A stretch of DNA of 64,000 nt from Rhyzopertha dominica (taxonomy: Eukaryota; Arthropoda; Insecta; Coleoptera; Bostrichidae): assembly GCA_025024175.1 (NCBI GenBank), contig QCXZ01000138.1, positions 2,418,002 to 2,482,001 of the forward strand. The letters run 5' to 3'. The notes under the pieces are model-generated. The model ran no database searches and was not told the DNA's origin. It worked only from the letters and a program-made list of their open reading frames with translations. Shown piece by piece: positions 35,641 through 46,640 of the stretch (position 1 is its first letter; every line of letters begins with the position of its first letter). Position numbers and translations under genes: made by a program.

Positions 35641-35644
35641 TTAA

Positions 35645-36035
35645 AATTTATTACTTTTGCATTCGTCTAGTTTTTTGTTAATTCCTATTTTCATGTTGAA
35701 TCTCAATGGCGGCCCTTTATTTCTAATATTTATATCATTTTAAATTATACTAATTATTAGTTTATATGGTTAGGTAAAAGAACAGTGCCCTTGAGAATAT
35801 CACTTAACTAGAAGTGAAAAAAGGAAAAAAAACACAAAATTACTTTGATATCATCCCTTTTGAATGTTTCTTCTTTTGAGCTCCAGCATGCATAAGAAAA
35901 TCTTCGGTGACTGTATCTTTGATACACTCGTAGATTTGACGTGGACATGCTTATTTTAAATACGTGGTAGAGCTAAAACGAATATGACCAAAGTTAATCA
36001 TTCCGGGTTATTCTAATGGGTCCAAACTCTCAGTG
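35645..36035. other. no gene seen
   Basis: AT-rich, featureless sequence. Confidence 0.45.
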
Positions 36036-36044
36036 GGCTACAGG

Positions 36045-36245
36045 CAGTATACGGCCTTGTACTTACAGGCTATACCAATCTACGTCGTAGTTCTTAAAGT
36101 CACCACTAGATGAGGCATTAATCATTTTCACCAAATAACCGGACACTCGGCAATGTAGGTCTCTGTATTTACAGACCGCATCAGCTTACTTTGTAGTTCG
36201 TAAGGCCACCGATAGATGATTGTGCCGATTTCCACAAAATAACCT
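36045..36245. repeat. two diverged copies of a roughly 105-bp tandem unit
   Basis: Unit one (about 36050-36145) and unit two (about 36155-36245) share, in order, CTGTATTTACAG-type, TACTTTGTAGTTCGTAAGGC-type, CACCGATAGATGA-type and CCACAAAATAACC-type blocks. A possible third, weaker unit begins near 36305. The copies are well diverged, so this is an old minisatellite-scale duplication. Confidence 0.5.
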
Positions 36246-36249
36246 TCAA

Positions 36250-37370
36250 AACGCGGCGTCAAAATATATAACCACTATGTTATACATATGTATACGCTGG
36301 TATCGCAAATCTGTATTCATAACAGCCCCAACGGCCACAGAACCAATCTGTCAGTAGGCTTAGCTAAGGCCATTAGTATCTAATAGGAAGTAAAGAGCTA
36401 CATTTAAAACTCTTTGTTTAATTAACCCTGAGTGCCACCTCATTAATTTCATCTCGACGGTTGCTGTCCAATTTTCAATACAGCAACCTCCACGATGAAT
36501 GTAAGTCGAACGTGGCTTCGTTATAGCGATATATTTCCTCAATGCACGGTTCGACTTAACGNAGAAAAATGTCTGCGCATAAATATTCATAGCAATTCGT
36601 CACGTAACCGCNAACCTCTAAGGGAAACTTATCGCAATGCTAACATAAGGGTTATTTATCCGCTTACCCCAAGACGTTTGGTTGCGAGATCAATCCATGT
36701 CACGAGAAATTTAGAGGCGCAGATGCAAAAAATTCTACAGAAACGGCTTCAATATGCAAAAGAAAACATTGAAAAATACTGTCTACATCAGTTTCCAAAA
36801 CCTAAAGCATTGCATCAGTTATATACATATATTGGCTTTATTTGTTTAAGTTAAAGTCCCAACATGTTGAAAACTATTTCTTTTTTGGTTAGTATCACTA
36901 CATCGAGTGCCTTTGATAAAAGGGTTCTTTCCATACGGGACATGAAATGGCGTGCTGATTGGAACCGATGCTTAGTCAACTTGATTAAATGTAAGCTTTT
37001 AATATATTTAAATTTAAAATAAATCCGCTCAGACTTTTATACAATGACCAAAAAAGATTTAAGAAATATTGCAAATGGCAAAGAGTCAGATGAAATATTT
37101 AAGAAAGCGGTTTTTTCACAGTGTTTGCATGCTTTCAAATAAAAGTCTGGTACAAAGTGTTTTATTTAACAAGTTTTGAATTAATAAAAGTATTTTAATA
37201 AGATTTCCATTCTATTTATGAAGAAAACACGCTATTGTTTGCACTTTGTCCGTGTGTCTGATGTCTGTCATACTCATAGCTTGAGCACAGATTGAGTTCG
37301 TTGTTGACCCTTGGATAGATCTTAACAACATGTACTTGGTTCTCTTGTACTTTGCCCCTCACGGCCCCCA
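36250..37370. other. no confident gene
   Basis: 36480-36720 is less AT-rich and open on both strands (119 codons on +, 36495-36854; 76 codons on -, 36360-36590, each with N), without a recognisable family. The rest is AT-rich. The left border of the segmental duplication lies at the end of this stretch. Confidence 0.35.
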
Positions 37371-37569
37371 TTCAGTTTTTAAATATCACACGAAATGAAA
37401 TATATCTTGACGATACAAGGAAAATGCGCTAGTCTCTTTCCCTGGAAGGCCTTTCATACTTTTTTACTTTTATTGTGATGTCAACACTTATCAATACGAG
37501 TTTTACCATATGTAAATCAACGATACGTAAATATTTTTATTTTACAATTTCCTGGTAGATACTGAGTAA

Positions 37570-37795
37570 TTTGCTTGCAACACACAAAGCTATCTAAAGT
37601 AGAACCGTTTTGTAAACAAGAATCCTCGTCCCCACATTTATTTTCTCCTTCTGAGCATCTAAAACTAGGCCCCTATTTGAATCCACAGTTGAGAATCATT
37701 GCGTGTGTCACACTTTTGGACATATATTTCGTCCGAAAATGCCTCGAGGCACAGGGAAGTAGCAGAAACGAATACTATTTGGTACCACATTGTAT
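37570..37795 (-). pseudogene. deleted paralogue of the secreted ricin-B-type trefoil gene
   Basis: On the - strand the first exon starts MWYQIVFV (ATG near 37792) and reads on through EIYVQKCDTRNDSQLW, matching the copy B gene closely. At QLW it jumps directly, out of frame, to sequence encoding NRGLVLDAQKEKINVGTRIL (about 37610-37672), so the end of exon 1, the intron and the first half of exon 2 have been deleted. A further change removes the C-terminal NQQF motif. The TATA-like box (complement of CTTATATACC, about 37840-37849) is intact. It probably cannot make a folded product. It is the copy A counterpart in a tandem duplication. Confidence 0.8.
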
Positions 37796-38954
37796 AAGGC
37801 TTGCTATACTTTACTACAATCTAATCGCATTACAGAAGCTTATATACCAGGGACAAAACAGGTAAAGTCTAACAATATTGATAATTTAAGGATTAAATGC
37901 TTCAAAGGCTTAAGTATCGTTTGCTTGTCTCATCGGCGCTCACCAAACAATAAGTTTCCATACAAAAACATGTATTTTCATTAAACCCAAAAATACTTTG
38001 GTACAAAATAGTATTCACCTCCGCTGCTCCCTAAAGTCTACAGGCATATTCTAGTGCAGAATATAGGGTTGCCGGAAAAGAACGNGACTCAAAGCAAGGG
38101 TAGGCTCNTTAGGTGAAATTATAGNATGATTTAGGTGAATTTATCTTATTATCNGGCTTCTTTAAGAAGTNTTAGACATGTGAAGACAGTTTTTTACTTT
38201 ATTTAATAAAGCATAAATTCTTGNAGATTTTACACTCAAATTTCACACAGAAGAGTTTAAAATACGAACAAATCACTATTTTTAATATGGCTGTGTGCGC
38301 TCGTCTCATAATGTTAGTTTTTCCATTACTTTTGCATGGATCGACATTTTTAGAAATAACCTAATAATTTTAAAAGTACGTACATGGTATAAAAACGTAT
38401 ACTTTCTGAACATCGATAATATCTACGTTTTAAGCATTAGCTGCAAATAAAGTGACTAATCACCTTTTAGTAAGCATTGAAGTGCACTAATACGTAACTA
38501 GGCAGCTGTAACATAATTGTAACTTGACTTTCTCAGTATGACATAAACCGAATGCCCGGTTTAATTACTATTGCAAACTTCCACTTTTCAAACAGCGAGA
38601 TGACTGATATGGTGGTAATTTATGCGCTACAAGATTTCAATGCCCGTGCAATTGTTTTCAAAACTATACGTAATTGATATGTGTGATACATATGGGCTTC
38701 CATGTTCTGAGACACTTCACTCAATAGGGCAAACAAACTATGTTCTAAAAAGCAATAATATTCCTAGTCACTTAATATGTTCAAAAGCTACAGTGGTCCT
38801 ATAAAGATGATCACTAAATATACACATCCAAACATTAATTTGTTGGAAATGACGCTATATAGTGTAGTTAGGATTTTTATCTGACCATATATTGGCTTTC
38901 TCTTTACAAAATATTCATTGTATCCTAAAGGTTACTTTTTCCGCAAATAGTAAA

Positions 38955-39345
38955 CTACTTACATCTAACAGATTTGGTGCTACTTCTTTCCAAAATGAAT
39001 TCACAAAAACTTGTCCTTTCTAAAACGTTAGCTGGCAGCAGGTTAAGAACTGGTGAGATGTGATTCGGGTGTAATTGCTGTATTCTTAAAATGCTATGCA
39101 CTACGCTGTTACAAAATCCAACATTTCCAGACGATCGTTGTTGGATTATTGTCAATACTGTTTAACACGGCTTCTTCCTGCTGGACACTGCAAGTTACAG
39201 ATCGTCGATTGTTAGCTTCTTGGACGAAAAATGCCAGTTGCTGTCAGCAGATCCATCAATTTCTTTTAAAGCAAGCCAAGTATGATATAGAGACACAAGA
39301 TTCCGTTGGTATTGATGACTGTATAAATGCGAAGAATAATCAAGA
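38955..39345 (-). pseudogene. mariner-type transposase N-terminal (HTH) fragment, copy A
   Basis: On the - strand, in two frames: TWLALKEIDGSADSNWHFSS (about 39285), then NVGFCNSVVHSILRIQQLHP and HPNHISP...NLLPAN (about 39120-39030), then TSFCEFILERSS. The S-x-x-SV-x-x-IL-x-x-x-x-LHPYHI...LLP-x-D-x(3)-R-x-x-FC-x-(F/W) pattern is the second helix-turn-helix and linker of IS630/mariner-type transposases with a DUF4817-like N-terminus. No DDE domain follows. It is the duplicate of 46147-46640. Confidence 0.6.
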
Positions 39346-40124
39346 TATATAATATACAAATTGAATAACTTGTCATTTTGAAGTTGATGTCTCAAATATT
39401 CAACCCTAAATAAGGTACGAAATAAATTCACCGAAAGCTTGGTGTAGAATATAGAGACTATTCTTAAAGCTAAATAAAGATCGTTATCCCCTTTATAAAA
39501 TTAGAATATAACATACAGGTATAATAAATATTACCACTAATATTATGAGTGCGCTGAGGATGAAGTAGAACAGAAACATTATTTATAGATATAAATTACT
39601 ATAAGAAAGCTGACACATTGCATAGTTAAAAATGTTTGAAGCACAAAAAGTGATGATAAAGCATTACAATTTCTTGTGGACCTACAAAACTATTTCCAAC
39701 CAAATAATGTTTCAGTTTCTAAAGCAGCAAACTACAATTAATTGAAGATTTCTTTCAATAAATTCATCACCTACATAGACAAATATACTTGGACTTTACG
39801 CTTTTTCTACTTATTGTAGTGTGGATGTAGACTTTTTTTGTTTGTACATTTTATCTACTCACCTTAAAACATGCGAACCACATATCTTATCAATTTCTGA
39901 TTCTTTTTCCTCCTATTATGATAAATATCTAACAACCAAACAATATATAGCACACACTGAGTCAGAAAGGTTAAACAAGCTAATAAAAAGACAAACAACT
40001 GATCGAATCTAGTGATATATAAAATGGATGGTATTTCCATTTAAAACCTAGTTTACACTAAATTAAAGTTGAAAAAAAATCAGCTCCATTGGTGTTTAGA
40101 GCTTATAGACATTTTGATTATCAT

Positions 40125-40905
40125 GGTTGACTTTGCTTGTGTTAATTACAATTTTATATCAAACACATAAATAATGTAGATAAAATGGTTTATTACTTAA
40201 ATAACAATATTTTGCTAGCTCCGTAGCTCAATGATAATATGATGAAATTGCGTGATAACAGGTTTATAAGGTACAAAGCGTCTAGATCACAAGTCGAGTG
40301 GCAGGAGTATAAAGAGGGCAGAAATTTTGTAACCCAGTTATAAAAACTGAAAAGAAAGTATACTTAGAATATAAATGTGTATGTGTTAGTAATAATGATC
40401 CAAATTCAACAGATTTAAGTGAAGTTTGCGCAGGTATCCAAGTCATCATCCCAATAATATTAATCGACGGTTTAGTTTTAATAATGTTACATTTGAAGAT
40501 GTTCGTAAAGCATTTTCATCCGTTGAAAAGCGTTATGCTGTAGTTAATAATAGTGATTATAAATGAGTGTCTTTGGTGTTTTTTTTTTACTTCCCTATGT
40601 TACATATACAATAAATGCTTGCTTAGAAACTTCGCAAGTCCCAAAAATATGGAAAGTGTCATCTGTAACATCAATTCCAAAAAAGAACAAGCCTATATGC
40701 TCTCAAAGCTTTAGGCCAACAGGCAAACTGCCAGTTCTTTATAAATCCTAGAAAAAGTTGTTTATTCACAGCTGAGCTGTTTCGTGGAAAAGTATAGTAC
40801 TGTAACTTTCACTCTGTCTGGTTATAATTATAGCGCCACAACTGTCTTATTAAAAGTTATTGACGATAGCATGACAGTATATGACTAATCGTTACCCTTA
40901 TAATT
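40125..40905 (+). pseudogene. non-LTR reverse transcriptase, copy A (truncated at the duplication edge)
   Basis: VDFACVNYNFIS near 40129 and a linker with KLRDN (about 40248) match the copy B element. Then NACLETSQVPKIWKVSSVTS and IPKKNK with SQSFRP (about 40614-40722) form the fingers motif. A worn SGY-x-YSATT (about 40820) corresponds to QSGFR-x-NYST, and the copy breaks off at about 40900, just before motif A, which is where copy B continues with the catalytic region. Several stops and frameshifts. The break coincides with the segmental duplication border. Confidence 0.7.
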
Positions 40906-41069
40906 TTTTTAAATCAGTCCGCTCTTTTCGCAAATTTTAAATATTATGGTCCCATTATTTTCCCATAATTTTTTAAATATTGCATGAAATGAAACATATC
41001 TTGACGATACAAGGAAAATGCGCTAGTCACTTTCTCTGGAAACCTTTCATACTTTTCTACTTTTATTAC

Positions 41070-42192
41070 ATACTTCTTTCTGTCGCTTCTAATTCTTTTA
41101 CCTTTCGTTCTGATGTCCCCTATTTTACTTTTAATAGTTGGCAACCCTAACCAACAGTCTGCACTTTAAAGACAGGGTTGTTTCAAATACTGACTGTTTC
41201 CTGTGATTTCCTAAAAATAATCGAAATAAGAAAACATCGGGTGAACATAACGCTAAAGTTAATACTGTAATGTAATAAAACGTATGTGTTAGTTTTTAGG
41301 TAACAGTGCTTGTAATAGCGAATTTACTAATCAGGAAAGCAGTGCGCTATGTGGAATTTATTAATAAAGCAGCAGAATAAATATTTTACGGCGACAATGC
41401 AATATTAGTATATAACGGGTGTCATCAAGTCGCCTATGACTATGGCGCAATATTTTCACGTATGTCGTTTTTTGAAGAAGCGTTGCGTATCTTGGAAAAC
41501 GGCCATATTAATGCTTCATTATTTTGGTTTTTCGTAGCTGTTACTGACATAAGCCTAAATGTCAGTGCTATATTGCAACGGTACAAAACATAAAAAATAT
41601 GGTAACCGTACCTTGACCACTATATAATCGACTTCGTTTTTCACTGCTGTACTCTTATTGACTTTGATAATATCGCAATAATTTTAGCCACGGTATTGAC
41701 AATATTTCATTGTCTCTTATCTCAAACATACTGCGCTACGCCACTGCCAAAGAAGAAACAGTAGTCGGCCACGTCGTGTTGAATCACATACTTCTCTCTG
41801 TCAGTTTTATATTAAAAAATGTCGCTTCACAAAAAGACAGTTTATAATTAGAATTAAATTATTTAATGTTGAAATACAAAGTTTTCATGCTCAACCGGCT
41901 CAACAGTTGATAGAAAAGGTTAAAGTGCGAAAAACCGGAATGGGTTTTCAGGTGGTTCAGATTTGGCCAAACGGAAGTTATTTAGGTAAATATTGAGCCT
42001 TGTACCTTTTAATAACTAATAATTTGTTAATGGACTTCAATATAAGCTCACTTTGCGTCAACAGGAGGACTAGAAGTGAATTGTAATTGATAGTAGGTAC
42101 TTTTAAGCGTCCCATATTCGCTCCGTTTCCGTGAATACCCAATATTATCTGTAATATAATATCATAAATAATATTCACAAGATGATCAGGCT
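41070..42192. other. block present only in duplication copy B (about 1.1 kb)
   Basis: Copy A passes directly from ACTTTTATT to GTGATGTCAAC, while copy B has this block between the two. No recognisable coding sequence. ACATACTTCT(T/C)TCTGTC occurs near its left end (41070) and again at about 41787, followed both times within 30 bases by GTCGCTTC, suggesting internal repeats. Terminal inverted repeats were not found. Confidence 0.5.
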
Positions 42193-42253
42193 TGTGATGT
42201 CAACATTTATTAATACCAGTTTTAACATAAGTAATCAATGTTACGTAAATATC

Positions 42254-42259
42254 TTTATT
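42254..42259 (-). terminator. polyadenylation signal AATAAA
   Basis: AATAAA on the - strand begins one base after the stop codon of the trefoil gene. It is the only such hexamer close downstream, giving an unusually short 3' untranslated region if used. Confidence 0.6.
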
Positions 42260-42732
42260 TTAAAATGAAGGTCTAAAGTGGAACTGTTGATTTCTCTGTC
42301 CATTCTTTTTGTAAACAATAATCCTTGTTCCTACTTCTATTTTTTCATCCTCAGCATCTAGAACTAGGTCCCTATCTGAATCAGGGGATATGGCGTAGTC
42401 TCCACCAATGTACCACCTTTTCACAAAAAAACCGTTCAACATCGCCGTAAAGGCTCTGTCTCCACTATACCCCAAAGCCATTCTAAAAAAGGAAATCTAA
42501 GATTACAAATTCTATGCAAACTTTGTGGTTAAGGACACATCCATGCGCAGGTATCATATAGGCAAACTTACCCATCGCCTTTGTTTATTATAACATTAGC
42601 ACCATTTCCTACACCAAATATTTTCCACAGTTGAGCATCATTCCCGCTCTCACACTTTTGGACATATATTTCATACGAAAATGCCTGGAGGCACAGGAGA
42701 GCATCGTAAACGAATACTATTTGGTACCACAT
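42260..42732 (-). CDS. small secreted ricin-B-type beta-trefoil (QxW) protein, two exons
   Basis: Exon 1 is 42732-42572, exon 2 is 42482-42260, with an 89-bp intron (42571-42483; donor GTAAGT, acceptor TTCCTTTTTTAG). The splice completes a Gly codon (GG|A) in frame, giving 127 codons and a TAA stop. Residues 1-20 (MWYQIVFV...LLCLQAFS) look like a signal peptide, so the product is probably secreted. Three QxW-type positions, QLW (Trp37), KRW (Trp77) and NQQF (Phe121), are spaced 40 and 44 residues apart, the three-fold rhythm of ricin-B/beta-trefoil lectin domains. LVLDAEDEK followed by VGTRIIVYKKNGQRNQ is the typical gamma-repeat wording. The N-terminal repeat is short and overlaps the signal peptide, so sugar binding is uncertain. 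There is no toxic A-chain; this is only the lectin-like fold. It lies alone, with its own promoter and polyadenylation signal, and has a broken paralogue at 37.6 kb. Confidence 0.8.
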
Positions 42733-42780
42733 TTTGTAAGGCTTGCTATACTTAACTACAATCTAATCGCATTACACAAG

Positions 42781-42790
42781 CTTATATACC
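42781..42790 (-). promoter_or_regulatory. TATA box of the trefoil gene
   Basis: GGTATATAAG on the - strand lies about 55 bases upstream of the start codon, predicting transcription start near 42757 and a 5' leader of about 25 bases. The box and roughly 200 bases further upstream are also conserved in the deleted paralogue (about 37840-37849). Confidence 0.6.
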
Positions 42791-43019
42791 AGCGACAAAA
42801 CAGGTAAAGTCTAACAATATTGATAATATAAAGATTACTTGCTTCAAAGACAAATATCGTTTGCTTGTCTCAGCGGCGCTCACCAAATAATAAGTACAAA
42901 AACACGTATTTTCATTAAACCCAAAAAATTCTTTTGTACAAAATAGTATTCACATCCGCTGCTTCCCTAAGTCTCCAGGCATATTCTAGTGCAAAATATA
43001 CGGTTGCCGGAAAGAATGG

Positions 43020-44407
43020 TGTAACGCTATAATTTAGCAAAAGTTATATTTAGTCCTTTTTTACATTTATTCAATCATTCATTGGTATATGTATTGGTTT
43101 AATAGAACAGGTCGTGGCTTCGCGTATTTCATGGTTTACCTCGACCGGTCCTGCTCGAGAGTTTCTTACTCCATTCTTTTTTGTATCTTGATAAGAATTG
43201 CGTTCTCAGCTGGAAAAATCGACCATTAAACGGCGATACGTTCTCGTGTTAACGTAGAAATAAATCACAATCGAGTAAAAGCTTCGTAGCTAGTTCCATT
43301 TTGAGTGGTTATAGTGTACTCACCGATTTTCGGGATTAGTTGGACTAGTTACACGTATATTTGCTTGAAATTTCGCACGTTAGTTTGGTTTTTGTGCGTT
43401 AGCAAATGTTGCCCGAGCTAGGGGATTCGGAAGCCTACTCGATCGTTTGTTTGGAAGTTTAATCACATTTTCTACGCCGATTCTGCATTGTGGTTTGACC
43501 CTCGACCAGAGGGTTTTACTGTCGGTTAATAGTGCAGAATAGTATTTACAACGCTGAGGTACTGTCGTTCTTTGTCGAGGAGTTTCTTCAAGGGCCTGTT
43601 ATCTCTGGTGATTTCGCGGGGCACGGGATTCCATATACAGCCTTTCACCGTTAGCCTTAGCCTAAGGGAGCCTATCGTCATCGCACCTATTTACTTTTGA
43701 TGTACACCAGTTCCTTGTGACCTGAAAAGATCGCCCCGAACTTAAGCTGTGTGTACTACTTGTTTTTTGAATATTTCGTTGAGATTCACGTTCATTCATT
43801 GTATATAAATCAATTCAGTTTGTATTTTACTTTCAAATCTCTTTCTCATTGTCAAGTAATTGAGTATTATTTAACATTAACTTCAATCTTTTGACTAGAT
43901 TCGTTAGTATTTTGCATTAGTGATTTGCATTTATAGTTCTGTTTCTATTACAACGGTAGAGTTTTGCTTTGATTGTTCAATAGTGTTATAATTTTTAAAT
44001 TCAATTCGTTTCGGTTCACGATACCCGAAACAGCCTTTTTGTAATTAATTTTCAGATATTTCAGTGGATACCTCGATATACGTATACCGAGGACACCGCT
44101 GGATTCATGTAAGTACTTGGGTTGTATTCATGTTGAATAGAATTTGTTGAACAATCGTTGATTTTTTTTATTGAGATATTCCTGTTAGATCACAGAAATT
44201 TTGACATCTTTCACCCGCGGTTTGTGATTAGCGGATATTCGCTTAGCGGTTAAATCACGTGGCGCCCTTGTTTTTTTACTATCGGTTAATACCCCGCCCA
44301 TCTCCACTAAAGCTGGTAGCCCGCTTAAGCGCACATATTAATTGATCTTTCGGGTTATAATTTTTCATTAATTGTCACTTAATTTGTTTTCTTGATTTTT
44401 CTCTTTC
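43020..44407. mobile_element. LTR-like block present only in duplication copy B (about 1.4 kb)
   Basis: Copy A has only about 25 unrelated bases here. The block starts TGTAACGC, is richer in G+C than its surroundings, carries a TATATAAAT at about 43801, and has TGGCGCCC (44260-44267), which looks like a tRNA primer-binding site following an LTR. TTTTACT(G/A)TCGGTTAATA occurs directly repeated at 43514-43531 and 44273-44291. No protein is encoded. A solo or truncated LTR-retrotransposon end is the best guess, but matching ends and a target duplication were not established. Confidence 0.4.
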
Positions 44408-45024
44408 TTAGGTGAAATTATTATAGAACGATTTAGGTGAATTTATCTCAGTACCATCTTGCTTCCTGAAGAAGTTTTAGACGTCTGAAGACAGATTTTA
44501 AATTTTATTTATTAAAAAGCAAATTCGTGCAGATATTTCACTCAAATTTCACACAGAAGGGTTTATAATACGAACAAATCAATATTTTTAATATCGATGT
44601 GTGCGCTCATCCCATAATCTTAACATTTCCATTACTTTTTCGTGGACCGACGTTTTTAGAAATAACTTAATAATTTTAAAACTACGTACATGGTAAAAAA
44701 CGTATATTTTCTGAACATCGATAATATCTACGTTTTAAGCATTAGCTGCAAATAAAGTGACTAAACACCTTTTAGTAAAAATTGAAGTGCAGTAATACGT
44801 AACTAGGCAGCTGTAACATAATTGTAACTTGACTTTCTCAGTATTACATAAATTTCCGAATACCCGATTTAATTACTATTGCAAACTTCCACGACATGAT
44901 ATCTTTTCAAACAGCATGATGACAGACAGCTGGTAATTTATGCGCAACAAGATTTCAATTCCCGTGCTTGTAAGAACCTACGGACTAAAAGAAATTGTTT
45001 TCAAAACTATACGTAACTGATACG

Positions 45025-46110
45025 AATTTTTTTTAAGTTTTTGCGAATTTATTCCGTGTATGTGATTTGTAAATAACATATTATTTACAAATAGGGCAAC
45101 ATTTATAAAAATGGGAATTTTTACTTTATTTTAACATGAACATAAAAGAAAAGGAAAACAATCAAAACTGTTGGAACACAAAAATACATATATATTATAA
45201 TAACATAGCAGAGCAAGAAATAGACAGTTAATTGGTTCCTAAGATTTAAGGGAATATTTCACCATTCGTGAAATTTTCATCCCTATGTAACGTTAATTAC
45301 AGAAATGATTTATGGCAAAACAAGGATTTTTAAATTATTTAAAAGAATTTTGGACTAAATGCTTAACGCACTTCTGGCATTTTTAAGGTTATAACTTTAA
45401 AAAGAGTTGAATGATTGTTTCTGATAACATTTGCTGCTGCAACGAGCTATATGTACTAATTTTATTTTTGGATAAATCTGGCAAAATTCCATGGTCATTA
45501 TTAAGTTTATTTCACAGACGAAAAGTTAGCACTTGCAAACATTTCAAATCCATAACATTACTAATTAAAAACTGCATTTGGTCCTTTAAATTTCACGTGA
45601 CATCAAACCTTGTCCACGTCACTACAGTCGAGTCAGTTATGCGCATACGTAAACAAAGGTATAAACACTAGTACTACGAATGACGAGTCGCAAGGACCTC
45701 TAAAAAAAGCAAAGGGGCGCGGGCCTTTCCTTTAACTTGTTTATTTGGACTATTCTGACGTCACGACGATTCAGTGATCGTTTTGGCGCGCAGATGATGA
45801 GTTCAAATTTTAACACAAAATAAATAGCTTATTAACAAAAACAATTAATAAATTCTTTGCACATTTAATTTTATGACCATAACGATTAAATTAAACGCAT
45901 AAATTTTATTTGTGTAAGTAGCTATTCTCTGCCAGGTTACGCCTCTGGAATTAATATTTTCACCGGAATAGACTAAAACTTTAACGTATCCCTATAGAAA
46001 ATCCATGGGTTTAAAGTCTGGACTTCGTGGACATCAGTACTTTACACTACCACGTCCAGTCCACCGGTGAGGAAACGTCTGGTAATACATTCGCACCACA
46101 GACACATGAT
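45025..46110. other. second AT-rich block present only in copy B (about 1.1 kb)
   Basis: Unmatched in copy A. A perfect 28-base palindrome with 12-base arms and 4-base loop (ATTTGTAAATAA...) lies near its left end (45065-45092). GC-rich sequence with TGACGTCA-like and GGCGCGC motifs at about 45700-45800. The longest open frame (86 codons, +, 45411) is unassigned. Could be a non-autonomous DNA element; no terminal inverted repeats recognised. Confidence 0.4.
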
Positions 46111-46146
46111 TAGCCCCACATCCGGGCTCTGACGTTCAGAGGCATT

Positions 46147-46640
46147 TCACCCAATAGGACAAACAAACTGTTCTAAAAAACAAAAATATTCCTGGTCATT
46201 TAGTCTGTTAAGATTGGTCCTATAAAGATGATCACTAACTATATCCACAAACATTAATTTACTGAAAATGACGCTATTTAGTGTAGTGGATTCACAAAAA
46301 CTTATTCTTAAAAAATCAGCTGGCAGCAGGTGTGAAATGTGGTAGGGGTGTAGTTGCTGTTGTCTTAAAATGTTATGCACTACGCTTTTACAAAGTCCAA
46401 CATCTCCAGCTACCCTACAGACGCTCGTTGTTCGATTGTTGTCAATATTCGGCTTCTTAATGATGGACAGTGCAAGTTACAAGCCGTCATTGTTGGCTTC
46501 TTGGACGAAAAATGCCAGTTGCTCTCAACCAAACCATCAATTTCTTTTAAAGCAACCGAAATATGATATAGAGCCACAAGATTTCGTTTGTATTGATGTC
46601 TGTATAAATGCTGAGAACAATCACAGTATATACAGGTATA
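46147..46640 (-). pseudogene. mariner-type transposase N-terminal (HTH) fragment, copy B
   Basis: On the - strand: KEIDGLVESNWHFSSKKPT (about 46550-46495), then with a frame change VVHNILRQQQLHPYHIS (about 46387-46340), then LLPADFLRISFCES (about 46325-46280). LHPYHI...LLP-x-DF...R-x-x-FCE is the diagnostic stretch between the second helix-turn-helix and the DDE domain of DUF4817-containing mariner-type transposases. The catalytic domain does not follow and two frameshifts are present. Better preserved than copy A. It is a different family from the complete mariner at 59.9 kb, whose corresponding motif reads FYPYKI. Confidence 0.65.

Larger units (their letters stand above)
37376..40905. repeat. 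segmental duplication, copy A
   Basis: Aligns by eye, block after block and in the same orientation, with 40970-48170. Matching blocks include the left edge (TTTTTAAATAT...GAAATG...ATCTTGACGATACAAGGAAA), the trefoil gene and its promoter, TTAGGTGAAATTAT... (38109), the mariner-type fragment and the RT. The right edge is near GTTACCCTTATAATTTT (40891), where copy B goes on with further RT sequence. In a stretch of about 100 bases round the gene promoter the two differ at about six positions; other blocks differ more. Copy A is about 3.5 kb. Six N between 38085 and 38224 suggest reads from both copies were mixed. Confidence 0.8.
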
